From contig JAAYVH010000272.1 in the NCBI GenBank assembly GCA_012517255.1, positions 1 to 45,253 on the forward strand: a stretch of DNA of 45,253 bases, written 5' to 3'. This DNA comes from Chthonomonadales bacterium. GTDB taxonomy: Bacteria > Armatimonadota > Chthonomonadetes > Chthonomonadales > CAJBBX01. Of the stretch, positions 25,118 through 34,900 are shown in pieces (the first letter of the stretch is position 1; each line of letters begins with the position of its first letter). Below the pieces are notes generated by a model, which made no database searches, was not told where the DNA came from, and worked only from the letters and a program-made list of their open reading frames with translations. The position numbers were made by a program, and so were the translations under genes.

Positions 25118-26209
25118 GTGTCAGACAGTCTACTGCCCGTGACGCGGGATGATGCCGTCCGTGTCGGCATTCTCGGCTTCGCCCACGGCCACGTCAATGC
25201 CTACTGCAACGTGTGGCGCGATAGGCCTGAGCTGGGGGTCCGCGTGGTGGCGGCGTGGGATCACGATGCCGAGCGCCTGCGGGCGAACGCTGAGAACTAC
25301 GGCCTGCAAGCCTGCCCTACCGTGGAGGCTCTGCTCGATGCCGGCGTTGATGCGTTCGTGGTTGCATCGGAGACTTCGATGCATGCCGACCTCGTCGAGC
25401 GCGCAGCTCCAGCCGGAAAACCCATCGTTGTCCAGAAGCCGCTTGCGTTGACCATGCAGCAGGCCGACAGGATCGTTGCGGCCGTCGAACGAGCGCAGGC
25501 TCCGTTCACCATGGCATGGCAGATGCGCGTGGATCCGCAGAACGTGCGCATCAAGGAACTGCTCCAGAGCGGAGAGATGGGGAAGGTTCTGCAGGTTCGC
25601 CGCAGGCACGCCCTCGCCACCCATCTGTGGCCCACGTTCGTGAACCTCTGGCACAACAAGCCTGTGCTCAACCGCGACATCTGGGCAGATGACGCGGCCC
25701 ATCCCATTGACTTCATCCACTGGCTCCTCGGAGAGCCCGAGACCGTCACAGCCGAGATCGAGACGCTGCTGGATCCGCGGGTCGTGAATGACAACGGGAT
25801 CGCCATCTACCGCTATCCGGGCGGACCGCTTGCTGAGGTGGTGTGTTCGTTCACCTGCGGCGCTCACGAGAACACGACCGAGGTGGTCTGCGAGAAGGGC
25901 ACCATCATCCAGAACTACGGCGACGGTCCCAGCAACGAATGGCCCCATACCCACGGTGCAGAGGGTCTCAAGTGGTGGAAGACCGATACCCGCACATGGA
26001 CCAACTCCGGCATACCGTCGCCTGCCGGGCACGGCATGCGGATCGCCGGGCTCGCCGAACCTCTGGCCGAGTGGTTGCACGGCAAGCGTGAGCCCGTGGC
26101 GACGGCTGAGGATGCGCGCTTCTCGTTGCGGATGACGCTCGCGTGCTATGTCTCGTCGCGCAAGGGTCGCCGCGTGCGTCTCGACGATCCCGCCATTGAC
26201 AGCGTGTGA
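25118..26209 (+). CDS. Gfo/Idh/MocA family oxidoreductase (cytoplasmic)
   Basis: 363 aa. The start is GTG 25118, with AAGGGAG nine bases before it; a longer reading frame exists but has no support. The Rossmann fold starts VRVGILGFAHGHVN, an atypical glycine loop (GFAHGH) instead of GxGxxG. The EKP motif is QKP (VVQKPLALTMQQAD), which keeps the lysine. The acid region DDAAHPIDFIHWLLGEPE gives the catalytic-type histidine. No signal peptide, unlike the two other paralogues. A sugar-type NAD(P)-linked dehydrogenase is likely. Confidence 0.85.
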   Translation: MSDSLLPVTRDDAVRVGILGFAHGHVNAYCNVWRDRPELGVRVVAAWDHDAERLRANAENYGLQACPTVEALLDAGVDAFVVASETSMHADLVERAAPAGKPIVVQKPLALTMQQADRIVAAVERAQAPFTMAWQMRVDPQNVRIKELLQSGEMGKVLQVRRRHALATHLWPTFVNLWHNKPVLNRDIWADDAAHPIDFIHWLLGEPETVTAEIETLLDPRVVNDNGIAIYRYPGGPLAEVVCSFTCGAHENTTEVVCEKGTIIQNYGDGPSNEWPHTHGAEGLKWWKTDTRTWTNSGIPSPAGHGMRIAGLAEPLAEWLHGKREPVATAEDARFSLRMTLACYVSSRKGRRVRLDDPAIDSV

Positions 26210-26263
26210 CCGATCTGGGATAGGGTGGACCGGCGCGGCGCTCGGTTCCTGAGGAGAGCCGCC

Positions 26264-26965
26264 ATGCGTGGACTTGCTGTCGTCCTCCTGATCGCCTGCA
26301 CAGACATAGCGGGCGCAGGCGCCATATCGGGGCGGATTGCCATGAAGGGCGGCCGGCCCTCATCCGTCAAGGCTGGCTACGTTGGCGTTACGCGCTCCGG
26401 TCAGAGTCTCTTCAACAGCGCGGGTCTTACCATTGGAAGCTTCAGGGGGTCCGTCGCGAGCACTACGTTCAAGCCCCGGGTGACCCGCCTCGACTGGGAC
26501 CCAAGACCGGCGTGCACCTTCGAACACACCGGCCTGCCGCCCGGACGGTACCTTGTCTGGGTGCGGTGTGATGACCATTACATGGACTGGCGCGTCGTGA
26601 CGCTCGATAAGGACACGGCATCGGCTACAGTGACACTCGGCTGGAGCAAGACGGATCGGGGCGACATCAAGCTTCTCGTCAAGCATAGATCCTCCGCCTA
26701 CAACGTGCGCGTGAGCCCCCTCGGGCCCGATGGCAAGACGCCGTTGCCCGAAGCCGACGTGCCCATGTACGCTGGATGGGATATAGACGTAACGGGCACG
26801 GCGCTGCTTCTTCGGGGCATGCGGCCGGGCGTCTACCAGGTGGAACTGCGACGACAGAGGAAGCTCGCCGGCGCCAGTGGTGGGTGGTCCGCCATGCTGC
26901 AGGAGGCGGGCACCTGGTCGATCAAGGTTGTTGCCGGCCAGCACAGAGAATACACGCTGCAATAG
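26264..26965 (+). CDS. Secreted beta-sandwich protein of unknown function
   Basis: 233 aa from ATG 26264; GAGGAG lies seven bases upstream. Signal peptide RGLAVVLLIACTDIAGAGA. The body is beta-rich, with GLPPGRYLVWVRCDDHYMDWR and GMRPGVYQVELRRQ, the turns seen in carboxypeptidase-regulatory-like and prealbumin-like domains. I do not recognise a full family. It is 71 bp upstream of the Spy-like gene in the same direction. Confidence 0.6.
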   Translation: MRGLAVVLLIACTDIAGAGAISGRIAMKGGRPSSVKAGYVGVTRSGQSLFNSAGLTIGSFRGSVASTTFKPRVTRLDWDPRPACTFEHTGLPPGRYLVWVRCDDHYMDWRVVTLDKDTASATVTLGWSKTDRGDIKLLVKHRSSAYNVRVSPLGPDGKTPLPEADVPMYAGWDIDVTGTALLLRGMRPGVYQVELRRQRKLAGASGGWSAMLQEAGTWSIKVVAGQHREYTLQ

Positions 26966-27036
26966 CCCCGCCAGACCGGGAACCTCCCGACCCTGGCGTC
27001 GTCCTGAGTTCAGCAACGCATCAGGAGGAAGCGACA

Positions 27037-27588
27037 ATGCGAAAACAGATCGGTTACGGCGTGATGGTGGCGGCGCTGTCGGCGGCGCTGGTGATGCCGG
27101 TGTTCGCTCAGGGACGGGGCCGCGGCTTCGGCGGCGGAATGGGACGGCAAGGCGCATGCGCGGGCATGGGAGCCGGGTACGGCCGGCAGGCCGGAAGGGG
27201 TCCCGGCGGTTGGTGGACCCGAGTGACGCCGACCACGCCTGAACAGCAGGCGTTCATCAGTCAGGTGACGGACATTCACAACCAGATTCGGGCGCTGAAC
27301 ATCGAGATCGCGGGCCTGCGTGCCAACAAGGGAGCTCCCGCCGAGATCGCCGCCAAAGAGCAGCGGATCGTCGAGCTTCGCGCAGAGCTGTCGCGCATCA
27401 CGACTGCCAACGAGAAGCTCATCCGTGAAATGGGGGTACCCGCTCCCTATGGCGTGTGCAACGGGCAGGGACCTGCGGGCAGGTTCGGCGGTCAGGGAGC
27501 AGGCATGGGCCGCATGGGAGCCCGAGGCAACGGCATGGGTCTTCGGAACGGCACGGGGCCCAACCCCTATTGCCCGCTGAAGAAGTAG
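27037..27588 (+). CDS. Spy/CpxP/ZraP-like periplasmic protein
   Basis: 183 aa. AGGAGGA lies seven bases before ATG 27037. Signal peptide: IGYGVMVAALSAALVMPVFAQ. Then a Gly/Arg/Met-rich segment, a helical hairpin (TPEQQAFISQVTDIHNQIRAL to ELSRITTANEKLIREMG) and a second Gly/Met-rich tail (GQGAGMGRMGARGNGMG) ending CPLKK. This is the layout of periplasmic chaperone-like metal-responsive proteins such as ZraP. The Met and Cys residues suggest copper or zinc binding; function is inferred. A strong hairpin follows. Confidence 0.7.
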   Translation: MRKQIGYGVMVAALSAALVMPVFAQGRGRGFGGGMGRQGACAGMGAGYGRQAGRGPGGWWTRVTPTTPEQQAFISQVTDIHNQIRALNIEIAGLRANKGAPAEIAAKEQRIVELRAELSRITTANEKLIREMGVPAPYGVCNGQGPAGRFGGQGAGMGRMGARGNGMGLRNGTGPNPYCPLKK

Positions 27589-27612
27589 GAGGTTCGGTTC
27601 TCGGAATCAGGG

Positions 27613-27643
27613 TGGGGCGCTCCCGTTAAGGGGGGGCGCCCCA
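27613..27643. terminator. Strong GC hairpin between convergent genes
   Basis: TGGGGCGC (27613-27620) with TCCC pairs with GGGG and GCGCCCCA (27632-27643). One T:G pair. It ends the Spy-like gene and lies just past the end of the gene at 27659-28408. Confidence 0.65.
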
Positions 27644-27658
27644 TAACCTTTGGCAGCC

Positions 27659-28408
27659 TTACGGCTCGAACGGCGGTTCCTGGCCCACGACGCGCATGAT
27701 CGCCTCCGCCTCGGCGAGCTGCTCCTCCGTTCCCTCAATGCCTATCCAGACGCTCCCCTCTGCACCGCCGACGCCGCCTGCCGCGACGAGTTCCGCCGAT
27801 GCGCCGGTTAGCATCTCGATCGCTTCCAGCTCGGTGATGACCTCGCCGATCAGCGGGAGAAGCCTCGGACCCGACGAGCCGGGCCCGTTCAGGCTGGCGG
27901 CCAGGTCGAATAGATCGGCCTCAACCCGTTTCTCCAGGCCAACCGGCACAACGAGACGCGCCCGTCTGCCGACTACCGCCTGCATGGCCGCCGCCGCCGT
28001 CCCGCCCCGGGTGTCCCCGATCAGCACAGCCGCCCGTCGCGCCGTCAGGTCGAGTGCGTTCGCGCCTTTCAGGATGACATCGCCTTCGCCGAGACCATCC
28101 ACGACGTCGAAGATCGTCGTGTCGGGCTTGCGCTGACCGAGCACGATCACGCAATCGCCGGGGAACGGCTCGTCGGATGCCTTTGGAGGCCGTCCAGGCG
28201 GGAGAGTGATGCCGCGGTAGAACCTGCGTCGCTCGAAGCTCGTGTCGCCGATGGTCTCCAGAACCTCTTCGGCCACATAGCCGTTGGTGGTGCCCGCAAC
28301 GATCACGACGGTTCCAGAGATCAGCGCCGACTGGATAGCCGGATGGCGGGCCGCGGCCTTTGCGATCAGCCGCTTGCCCGCGGCGGGCGTGACGATGTAG
28401 GTCTTCAT
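27659..28408 (-). CDS. Conserved hypothetical protein
   Basis: 249 aa from ATG 28408, which has TAGGAG eleven bases upstream. Starts KTYIVTPAAGKRLIAKA and continues with GTVVIVAGTTNGYVAEEVL, RFYRGITLPPG, DVILKGANALDL and VLIGDTRGGTAAAAMQAVVGRRA. The alternation of hydrophobic strands and Gly-rich loops suggests an alpha/beta nucleotide- or cofactor-binding fold. Proteins with the same opening seem to exist in several bacteria and archaea without a known role. No signal peptide. It is convergent with the Spy-like gene. Confidence 0.65.
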   Translation of the reverse strand: MKTYIVTPAAGKRLIAKAAARHPAIQSALISGTVVIVAGTTNGYVAEEVLETIGDTSFERRRFYRGITLPPGRPPKASDEPFPGDCVIVLGQRKPDTTIFDVVDGLGEGDVILKGANALDLTARRAAVLIGDTRGGTAAAAMQAVVGRRARLVVPVGLEKRVEADLFDLAASLNGPGSSGPRLLPLIGEVITELEAIEMLTGASAELVAAGGVGGAEGSVWIGIEGTEEQLAEAEAIMRVVGQEPPFEP

Positions 28409-28562
28409 GATGCCGAGCGCTCCTATTCGATGTCGGTCTCCGGACGGACCAGCGTACCGCATAGCGGCGGCAGCCGCAACTCCCTGGCGGAATGCCGCTC
28501 GCTCGTGAGCTGTCGCCGAAGCTGCGAAGGATTCCCGCAGCGAGCGAGCGAATCCTGTTCTG

Positions 28563-30137
28563 ATGAGCAACGACGCCGCCAGGGGGCGCTATTCGGCTTC
28601 CCGCCGCGAAGTTATCAAGGCGGGAGCCGCGATCCTGTCGGCGCATCTGGCTCCCCATCGGAGGTTAGCCGCCATGGCGAACCCTGCCCTTGTCTCCGAA
28701 GCCAACCTGCGCGTCGACCCGACGCCCCGTTTCGATCTCTCTCCCAACCTTTTCATGCAGTTCATGGAGCCGCTGGGTGTCACCGATAGCTCGGTGGAGG
28801 CCGCCTGGGACCATCGTGCCAAGCGATGGCGGCCCGATGTGATCGAAGCGACACGACAACTAGGACCGCCTTTGATCCGGTGGGGCGGCATCCTGTCCGC
28901 CTACTACCGATGGCGCGAAGGCATCGGACCCCGCGCAACGCGGAAGCCCTACGTGAACCTCTGCTGGGGAGGGGTCGAGACACATCAGGTCGGCACCCAC
29001 GAGTTCGTTGACTTCTGTCGTCAGGTCGGCGCAGAGCCCTTCTACTGCGTGAACTTCGAGTCTGAGGGCGCGGAGCACTGGCGGCGCGGGCCCGACGGCG
29101 AGGACCGGTCGGCAGGCCCCGATGAAGCCGCAGCCTGGGTGGACTACTGCAACAATCCGGACAATCGCGAGCGCAAGGCAAACGGCGCCGACAAGCCGTT
29201 CAACCTGAGGCTCTGGCAGATCGGCAACGAGACATCCTACTCGGATCAGCACTTCGGTCTCGACAAGGCCGCCGAGCGCACCGCTGCCTTCGCCGTTGCC
29301 ATGCGCAAGGCCGACCCGACCATCGCTTTGATCGGCTGGGGAGACAGCGGATGGGCCCCGCGCATGCTCGAGGTCGCGGGCGAACACCTGCAATACATTG
29401 CGTTTCATCACCACTTCGACTCAGGACTGCCCGACAGCCCCCTGCATGGCAACGAATGGCGCAAGGATCCCGATCGAACGTGGGAGCACCTGATGCACGC
29501 TCACCGCTCGCTCGATGCGAAGCTCCGCGAGATGCGCGAGCAGGTTGAGGGGCGTGGCGTTAGCCTCGCGATGACCGAAGGCCACTTTGCCCTCGGCGGG
29601 CGCAACCGGTGTGAAGTGCTCTCAACGTGGGCGGCGGGTGTCGCCAACGCGCGCATGCTGAACGTGCAGGCGCGTCATGGCGACCTCCTCAAGATCGCCA
29701 CGCTCGCCGACTTCTGCGGGACCCGCTGGCAGGTCAACGCGATCATGATCCCCGTTCCGGGCGGACGATCGTTTCTCATGCCTGTGGCGCGCGTCATGGC
29801 CCTCTTTCGCCATATGGGCGAACGGGCGCTCGACGTGGAAGCTGCTCCCGATGGGCTCGACGTGACGGCATCGGCAACGGGCAGGCGCGTCTACCTGCAT
29901 GTGGTCAACACGCGTCGGACCCGCGACGTGCAGGCTTCGCTGGGCATTGCCGGTCGCCGAATCCTTGGCGGTCGCCTGTTCACGCTGTCGGCAGATCCGG
30001 AGTTTGAGATCATTGGCCATCAGGATGGCGTGCTTGAGCCTGTGGAGTCCCGTATGGCCGACGATGCCACGATCACCTTCAAGGCGGCCTCGGTTACAGC
30101 GGTGGAGCTCGATCTCGATGAACCGCGGCAGACCTGA
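28563..30137 (+). CDS. Tat-exported GH51-like glycosidase (alpha-L-arabinofuranosidase type)
   Basis: 524 aa. Tat signal SRREVIKAGAAILSA near the N-terminus supports ATG 28563 although the ribosome binding site is weak. Domain order is a TIM barrel, then a beta-sandwich (VYLHVVNTRRTRDVQASLG). The opening DLSPNLFMQFMEPLGV and LIRWGGILSAYYRW are typical of the GH51 family. Glu223 in IGNETSY is the candidate acid/base and Glu339 in AMTEGHF the candidate nucleophile. GH51 enzymes release arabinose from hemicellulose. The gene after it overlaps by 20 nt, so the two are probably expressed together. Confidence 0.78.
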   Translation: MSNDAARGRYSASRREVIKAGAAILSAHLAPHRRLAAMANPALVSEANLRVDPTPRFDLSPNLFMQFMEPLGVTDSSVEAAWDHRAKRWRPDVIEATRQLGPPLIRWGGILSAYYRWREGIGPRATRKPYVNLCWGGVETHQVGTHEFVDFCRQVGAEPFYCVNFESEGAEHWRRGPDGEDRSAGPDEAAAWVDYCNNPDNRERKANGADKPFNLRLWQIGNETSYSDQHFGLDKAAERTAAFAVAMRKADPTIALIGWGDSGWAPRMLEVAGEHLQYIAFHHHFDSGLPDSPLHGNEWRKDPDRTWEHLMHAHRSLDAKLREMREQVEGRGVSLAMTEGHFALGGRNRCEVLSTWAAGVANARMLNVQARHGDLLKIATLADFCGTRWQVNAIMIPVPGGRSFLMPVARVMALFRHMGERALDVEAAPDGLDVTASATGRRVYLHVVNTRRTRDVQASLGIAGRRILGGRLFTLSADPEFEIIGHQDGVLEPVESRMADDATITFKAASVTAVELDLDEPRQT

Positions 30138-31287
30138 GCCTGCAGCGTGGACGCGCCGCGATCTGGGGGTCGCCGCCGCCGGCGCGTTGGTGGCGCGCTC
30201 GATGCGCTCCATAGAGGACATGGCCATGGACGAGACGTTCTATGTGCGCCCTGAGGAACTCCGACTTCTCGCGCTCCATCCACCGGGTCGGAGGGCGCTG
30301 TCGTTCCATAACCGCTTCGCCGGCGCGACTCCGTCGAAGGCGGCGTTCGAGACCTGGCGCGCCGCATGTCGGCGCAAGCTCGCCGAGCTCCTGGGCTACC
30401 GGGCTCCGCGGCCAGCGTCTGCCCGCAAGCTCCGATCAGTCGTGCGCGATGGCGTGACGATCGAAGCCTGGGTCATGCGAGCCGACAACGACGTCGAGCT
30501 GCCTGCATACCTGCTGCGACCGAGATCCGAACGATCGGCACGATCAGCCGTCATGGCCATTCACGGCCACGGTGAGGCCGAGCCCTGCATCGGGGCACGC
30601 GACGACTACCATCACCAGTTCGCCCTGCGGATCGCTCAGGCGGGATGGCTGGCGCTCTGCCCCGAGCATCGGGGCTTCGGGGCGCTGCGCGACATGGCCA
30701 ACTCGAGCCCCGATCACTGGCTCGATTACTGGGGCTCACGAAGAGGGCATCAGTTCACGCTGGTGACGGACGGTTTCCTCTATGGAAAAACCCTCCTGGG
30801 GCAAACCGTCGAGGACCTTGTGCGCTGGGAGGACTGGCTCTCCAACGAGCAAGGGGTGCGCGATGTCCACGCTGTGGGGATTTCCTACGGCGGCGATCTG
30901 GCGATGACGTATCCGCCATTCAGCAAGCGGGTACGGAGCATCTACTGCAGCGGTTCGATGGGATCGTTCAGCGGAGTGTTCGCCCGATGCTACAACGCCC
31001 CCGCGCATTGCGTGCCCCACGTGCTGCAATGGATGGATCGCTCCGACATCGCGGGCCTGAGCGCTCCCGTGCCCATTCGGGTGCATTTCGGTGAGCGGGA
31101 CACTCCCGGACCGGAGAACGCCTCGGCCGCCTACAACGAGACGGTTCAACCCTCCATGCGCGAACTGCGCGGCGTCTACGGGGCGCTCAAGGCCGATGAC
31201 CGCGTGAGCATGAGGGTCACTCCCGGGTCGGAGCATGAGTTTGAGATAGGCGACATACTGGCGTGGCTGACCGAGCGAACGACGTGA
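30118..31287 (+). CDS. Tat-exported alpha/beta hydrolase (esterase-like)
   Basis: 389 aa from ATG 30118, which overlaps the end of the GH51-like gene by 20 nt; GGTGGAG lies 11 nt upstream. Signal: WTRRDLGVAAAGALVARS. The catalytic triad is readable: Ser256 in GISYGGD, Asp328 in GERDTPGP and His373 in GSEHEFEIG. AVMAIHGHGEAEP is the oxyanion loop. It resembles dienelactone-hydrolase and acetyl-xylan-esterase relatives. Position suggests removal of side groups from the polymer that the GH51-like enzyme attacks; this is an inference. Confidence 0.8.
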   Translation: MNRGRPEPAAWTRRDLGVAAAGALVARSMRSIEDMAMDETFYVRPEELRLLALHPPGRRALSFHNRFAGATPSKAAFETWRAACRRKLAELLGYRAPRPASARKLRSVVRDGVTIEAWVMRADNDVELPAYLLRPRSERSARSAVMAIHGHGEAEPCIGARDDYHHQFALRIAQAGWLALCPEHRGFGALRDMANSSPDHWLDYWGSRRGHQFTLVTDGFLYGKTLLGQTVEDLVRWEDWLSNEQGVRDVHAVGISYGGDLAMTYPPFSKRVRSIYCSGSMGSFSGVFARCYNAPAHCVPHVLQWMDRSDIAGLSAPVPIRVHFGERDTPGPENASAAYNETVQPSMRELRGVYGALKADDRVSMRVTPGSEHEFEIGDILAWLTERTT

Positions 31288-31309
31288 GGCCTGCGCAGCC
31301 GCAGGCCTC
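31286..31309. terminator. Perfect hairpin between convergent genes
   Basis: GAGGCCTGCG (31286-31295) pairs with CGCAGGCCTC (31300-31309) around a CAGC loop. It includes part of the hydrolase stop codon and lies 12 bp from the end of the cyclic-nucleotide-binding gene. Confidence 0.65.
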
Positions 31310-31321
31310 GAGGTCGGCCAT

Positions 31322-31783
31322 CTACACGTAGGAGCTCTGCGTCTCGAGAAGCTGCTTGCGGGTAGCCTGAAGCCGCGTTTCGAGCAGCATCGCGAAGCGT
31401 TTCAGCAGCTCGTATCCCAGGCGGGGCTCCTGAGCGCACTTCCCTCGCAGGCAGGCGCCATCCAGCGCGAACGCTCGGACGCGCGTCACGCATCGTGCAT
31501 CAAACCGCCACTTGTATGGCGGGACCAGCCAGGACCACCCCAGCACATCGCCGGCCGTCAGCTCTTGCAGCAATACGCCGCCTCGCTCGAGATGAAACAC
31601 CTCAAGCGCCACGGTACCCTCGCGGAGAACGTAGAACCGGTTGGCATCCTCGCCTTCGCGGAAGATCAGTTGGCCGGCATCGAACCGGACGTTGGACGCG
31701 CAGCCGGCTATCGCTTGCAGAGCTTCAGCATCCAGGTCCTTGAACACCGGATTCTCGGCCAGCAAACCCTCAAGAGTCTCCAT
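31322..31783 (-). CDS. Cyclic-nucleotide-binding domain protein (no DNA-binding domain)
   Basis: 153 aa. The CRP-type beta-roll is clear: GQLIFREGEDANRFYVLREGTVALEV and LTAGDVLGWSWLVPPYKW. The arginine that holds the phosphate in cAMP-binding members is not obvious at its usual place. A helix follows (LLKRFAMLLETRLQATRKQLLE) and the protein ends, so the usual helix-turn-helix is missing. It could be a stand-alone sensor or a regulator subunit. GGGAGA lies seven bases before ATG 31783. It is divergent from the PQQ-DUF4091 gene. Confidence 0.82.
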   Translation of the reverse strand: METLEGLLAENPVFKDLDAEALQAIAGCASNVRFDAGQLIFREGEDANRFYVLREGTVALEVFHLERGGVLLQELTAGDVLGWSWLVPPYKWRFDARCVTRVRAFALDGACLRGKCAQEPRLGYELLKRFAMLLETRLQATRKQLLETQSSYV

Positions 31784-31923
31784 TGCCTCTTCTCCCTGTG
31801 AACGGTCTGGCGCCGCCCCACCAGCGCACCTGTATCAGATTCGGTGTGCGGGCAGGCTTGTCCTTCCAACTACGGCAGGATCGGCGTGCACGTTCGCCGA
31901 AATGCCCAACCGGGAGGAGACAC

Positions 31924-34900
31924 ATGGGACGCCGTGCTGCACTGCATGCTGCGACGAGCATCGCCTCGGCCCTGTCGTGCGTCCTTTGGGCGCCGATCCC
32001 GTCGAAAGGAGATGATGCCGTGGCCAATGAAGCCGGCCCCCTCAGCAGATCTCCGCTGCGATGGTCCCGAAAGCTGCCGGGCGCTGTGGGCCATCCCATG
32101 CCGCTGCGCACTGCCGGAGACCTGCAGGGAGTTGTGATCACGCTGGCGGATGGCGCCGTGGTCTTCATTGATGCCGCAGGCACGGAGCGCTGGCGTTCGC
32201 AGCTCGACCTTCAGGCGGATTCCGGTCCGGTATGCGCAACCCTTCGGCCGGGAGGATCGCCGATCGTCGTTGCCACCGACGTGTGGGGGTCCGTGTACGC
32301 TTTCGACGGAGCGGGCAAGCGGCTGTGGAAGCATGCTCGACAGAGCCGATCAGGCGGTTTCCGAACGCCAGTTATCGCCGACCTCGACAACGACGGAACC
32401 CGCGAGATCATCGTGAGCGACAGCCGCGGCACGCTCCTGTGCATCGGCGCCGACGGCAAGACCCGCATGGAGGTGACCGCCGGGAACTACCGTGTGGCTG
32501 CCCCAGCGGTATGCGACGTCGGCGACGGACCTCGCCACCTCATCTTCGGCAACGATGCGGGCGACGTCTACCGATTGACGTCAGATGGGCGCCTGGTGTG
32601 GGCGTGCCGTCCCGGAGGCCGTTTCGGGCGATCGCTGCCGATCATCGTTCCCGCACGGTCCGGGCCCGCGGTTCTGCTCGGCACATCGTTCGTCAGCTCC
32701 GAGCCAGGCCTGATGATGCTGGACGCGACGACAGGCGCATTTCGCCGAAGGTGCGCTTCCGAGGTGCAAGCCTACCAGTCGACGGCGGCGCCCGATCGTG
32801 CAGGCGCAGGCGGGCTCGCCATCATGTTCGGCGACAAGAACTCCGTGCTCTACGGTCTCGATGCCGACGGCAACCGCCTATGGGCGAGGCGCCTCGAAGG
32901 GCGCGGCATCTTCCACGCGCCGTCGGTGCTGGCGTCAGCCAACGATATGCTCATACTGCAGACAGTCCGCGGTTCAGGACCCGATGGCCGATGCCTCTAT
33001 GCCCTCACTGCCGACGGGCGCATCGTGGACGGCATCGCCCTTCCGGGCGGAGGCGGATCCTCAGCGATCGTAGGCCGCTTCGCCGGCCAGAGCAGTCTCA
33101 GCCTCATCACCCTCTCCGCCAACGGCACGCTCGAGCGGCGTGAGCTCGCAGAGCCCTGGAGCGGCGCGGCGGTGCTTTGGCCGGGCGCTCCGGAGAGCCG
33201 TGTAGGGCAAGCGCCCCTGGTTTCGACGCAGCGCGCTCGTCCGACGCCGATGGAGGAGCGGCCCGCCGTCCTCGGAACCAACACGATCCACGCCGTCGCG
33301 CCTTCGGGGGCTTCCTACGCCGCGATCCGCACGGCCTCCGGAGGCAGCGTCCATACCGTCTTGCTTCGGCTGGCTGACCCGGGGCCGCGCCCGAAAGCGG
33401 TCGTTCCCGTGCGCCTCGACTCCGTGGGCCGGCACGAGACGCAGATCGCGTGGTTCGGCGCGAACCCATCGCGCTTGCTCTCCGAACGGCGATACGCTCT
33501 CACCGTGGATCGGCGGCTCACGGAGGAGGCAGCCGAGCAAGCCGATTTCGACAGCCGCATGGCGGCGGCCATGCGATCCGACCCGCCGCATCGGGAGCTG
33601 CTGGATTATCTCCGTGCGGCGTGCCGAACGCAATACCTCGTGGCCCGAGCTGAACGGTCGGGCGTGGCGTTCGATGCTCTGCGCGCGGAGCGAAAGCGCA
33701 GCCTCGCCCTGACTCAACTGGCACGAAGGGCCGGCGCAGAAGGGGACATCGTCGCCGTTCCGATCGCCAATCCATGGCGGCCGTTCAATCCCGTCGCGAC
33801 CCTCGAGGCCAGTGGGGCCATGAACCGCATCGCCATGGAGATGCTGGGCAACGAGAGGGAGTCCTGCGCGCTCGCACTGGCCAACCTCACCGCGCGTCCG
33901 ATGAGTGTGCGTGTCGAACGGGGCCCGTTCGAGCCGAAGACGAAGAACGGCGTACAGGTTCCGGGAGCGCGGGTCGTTCGACTGCATGAACCGATCGCCG
34001 TGACGCCGACCACTACGGGCCGGCCTGTCGAAGATCCGTTGCCAGAGCTCGGCGAGGCATCAACGATCAGGCTCGGTCCCGGCGAAGTGAGGATGCTGTG
34101 GCTGACCGTTTCGAGCGCTGCGCTCAGCGCCGGCGAGCACTCGGGCACGCTTCGCTTGGGGGACACAACATCGCAACGTCCGCCCGTAGAGGTCCGGATG
34201 AGCATTCGGGTCTCATCGGTCCGACTGGCCGATCGCCTCCGGTATCGGCACTGCAACTGGCTGAACCCGGCATCCTTTGGCGATGAGGGCATCCGCGAGC
34301 GCGTGCTTCAGGACGCCCTCGAGCACGGGACCAGCGTGTTTGTGATACCGCCCCCAACGGTCCGTCTGCATGCCGACGGAACCGCAGCCGCCGTCGAGGG
34401 CGGCGTCCACGACCGCCTTGCCCGCAGACTGCAGGGGCGGGCGTTCCTGCTCATTTCGGGCGCCCCCGCCCTGACATGGGAGACTGCACCGCCAGCCGAC
34501 GCTCAGACGCGCGATATCGGATTCGCGGCGGCGGTCCGCGCCTACGGTGAGCACATGCGCGCGCTGGGCTTCACGACGGATGACTACGCGCTCTACCTGC
34601 AAGACGAGCCCGGTCTCGGCGGCCCCAACCACGAGTTCGAGGCCTTTGTCGCGCTCGTTCGCAAGGTCAAGGCTGCTGACCCGGGCATGCCCATCTACGC
34701 CAACCCCGCGGGCGGAGCGACTGCCGCCATGCTGGAGTCTCTGACCGACCTTGTGGACGTCTGGTGCCCGGACATGCACCTGTTTTGCGGCGACATGGCG
34801 GGCCTCGAACCCATCTTTCGCGCAGGAAAGGAATGGTGGCACTATGAGGCGCCGGGCGATCAGCGCAACCTGAGCCCGCTCGGCTTCTATCGGATGCAGG

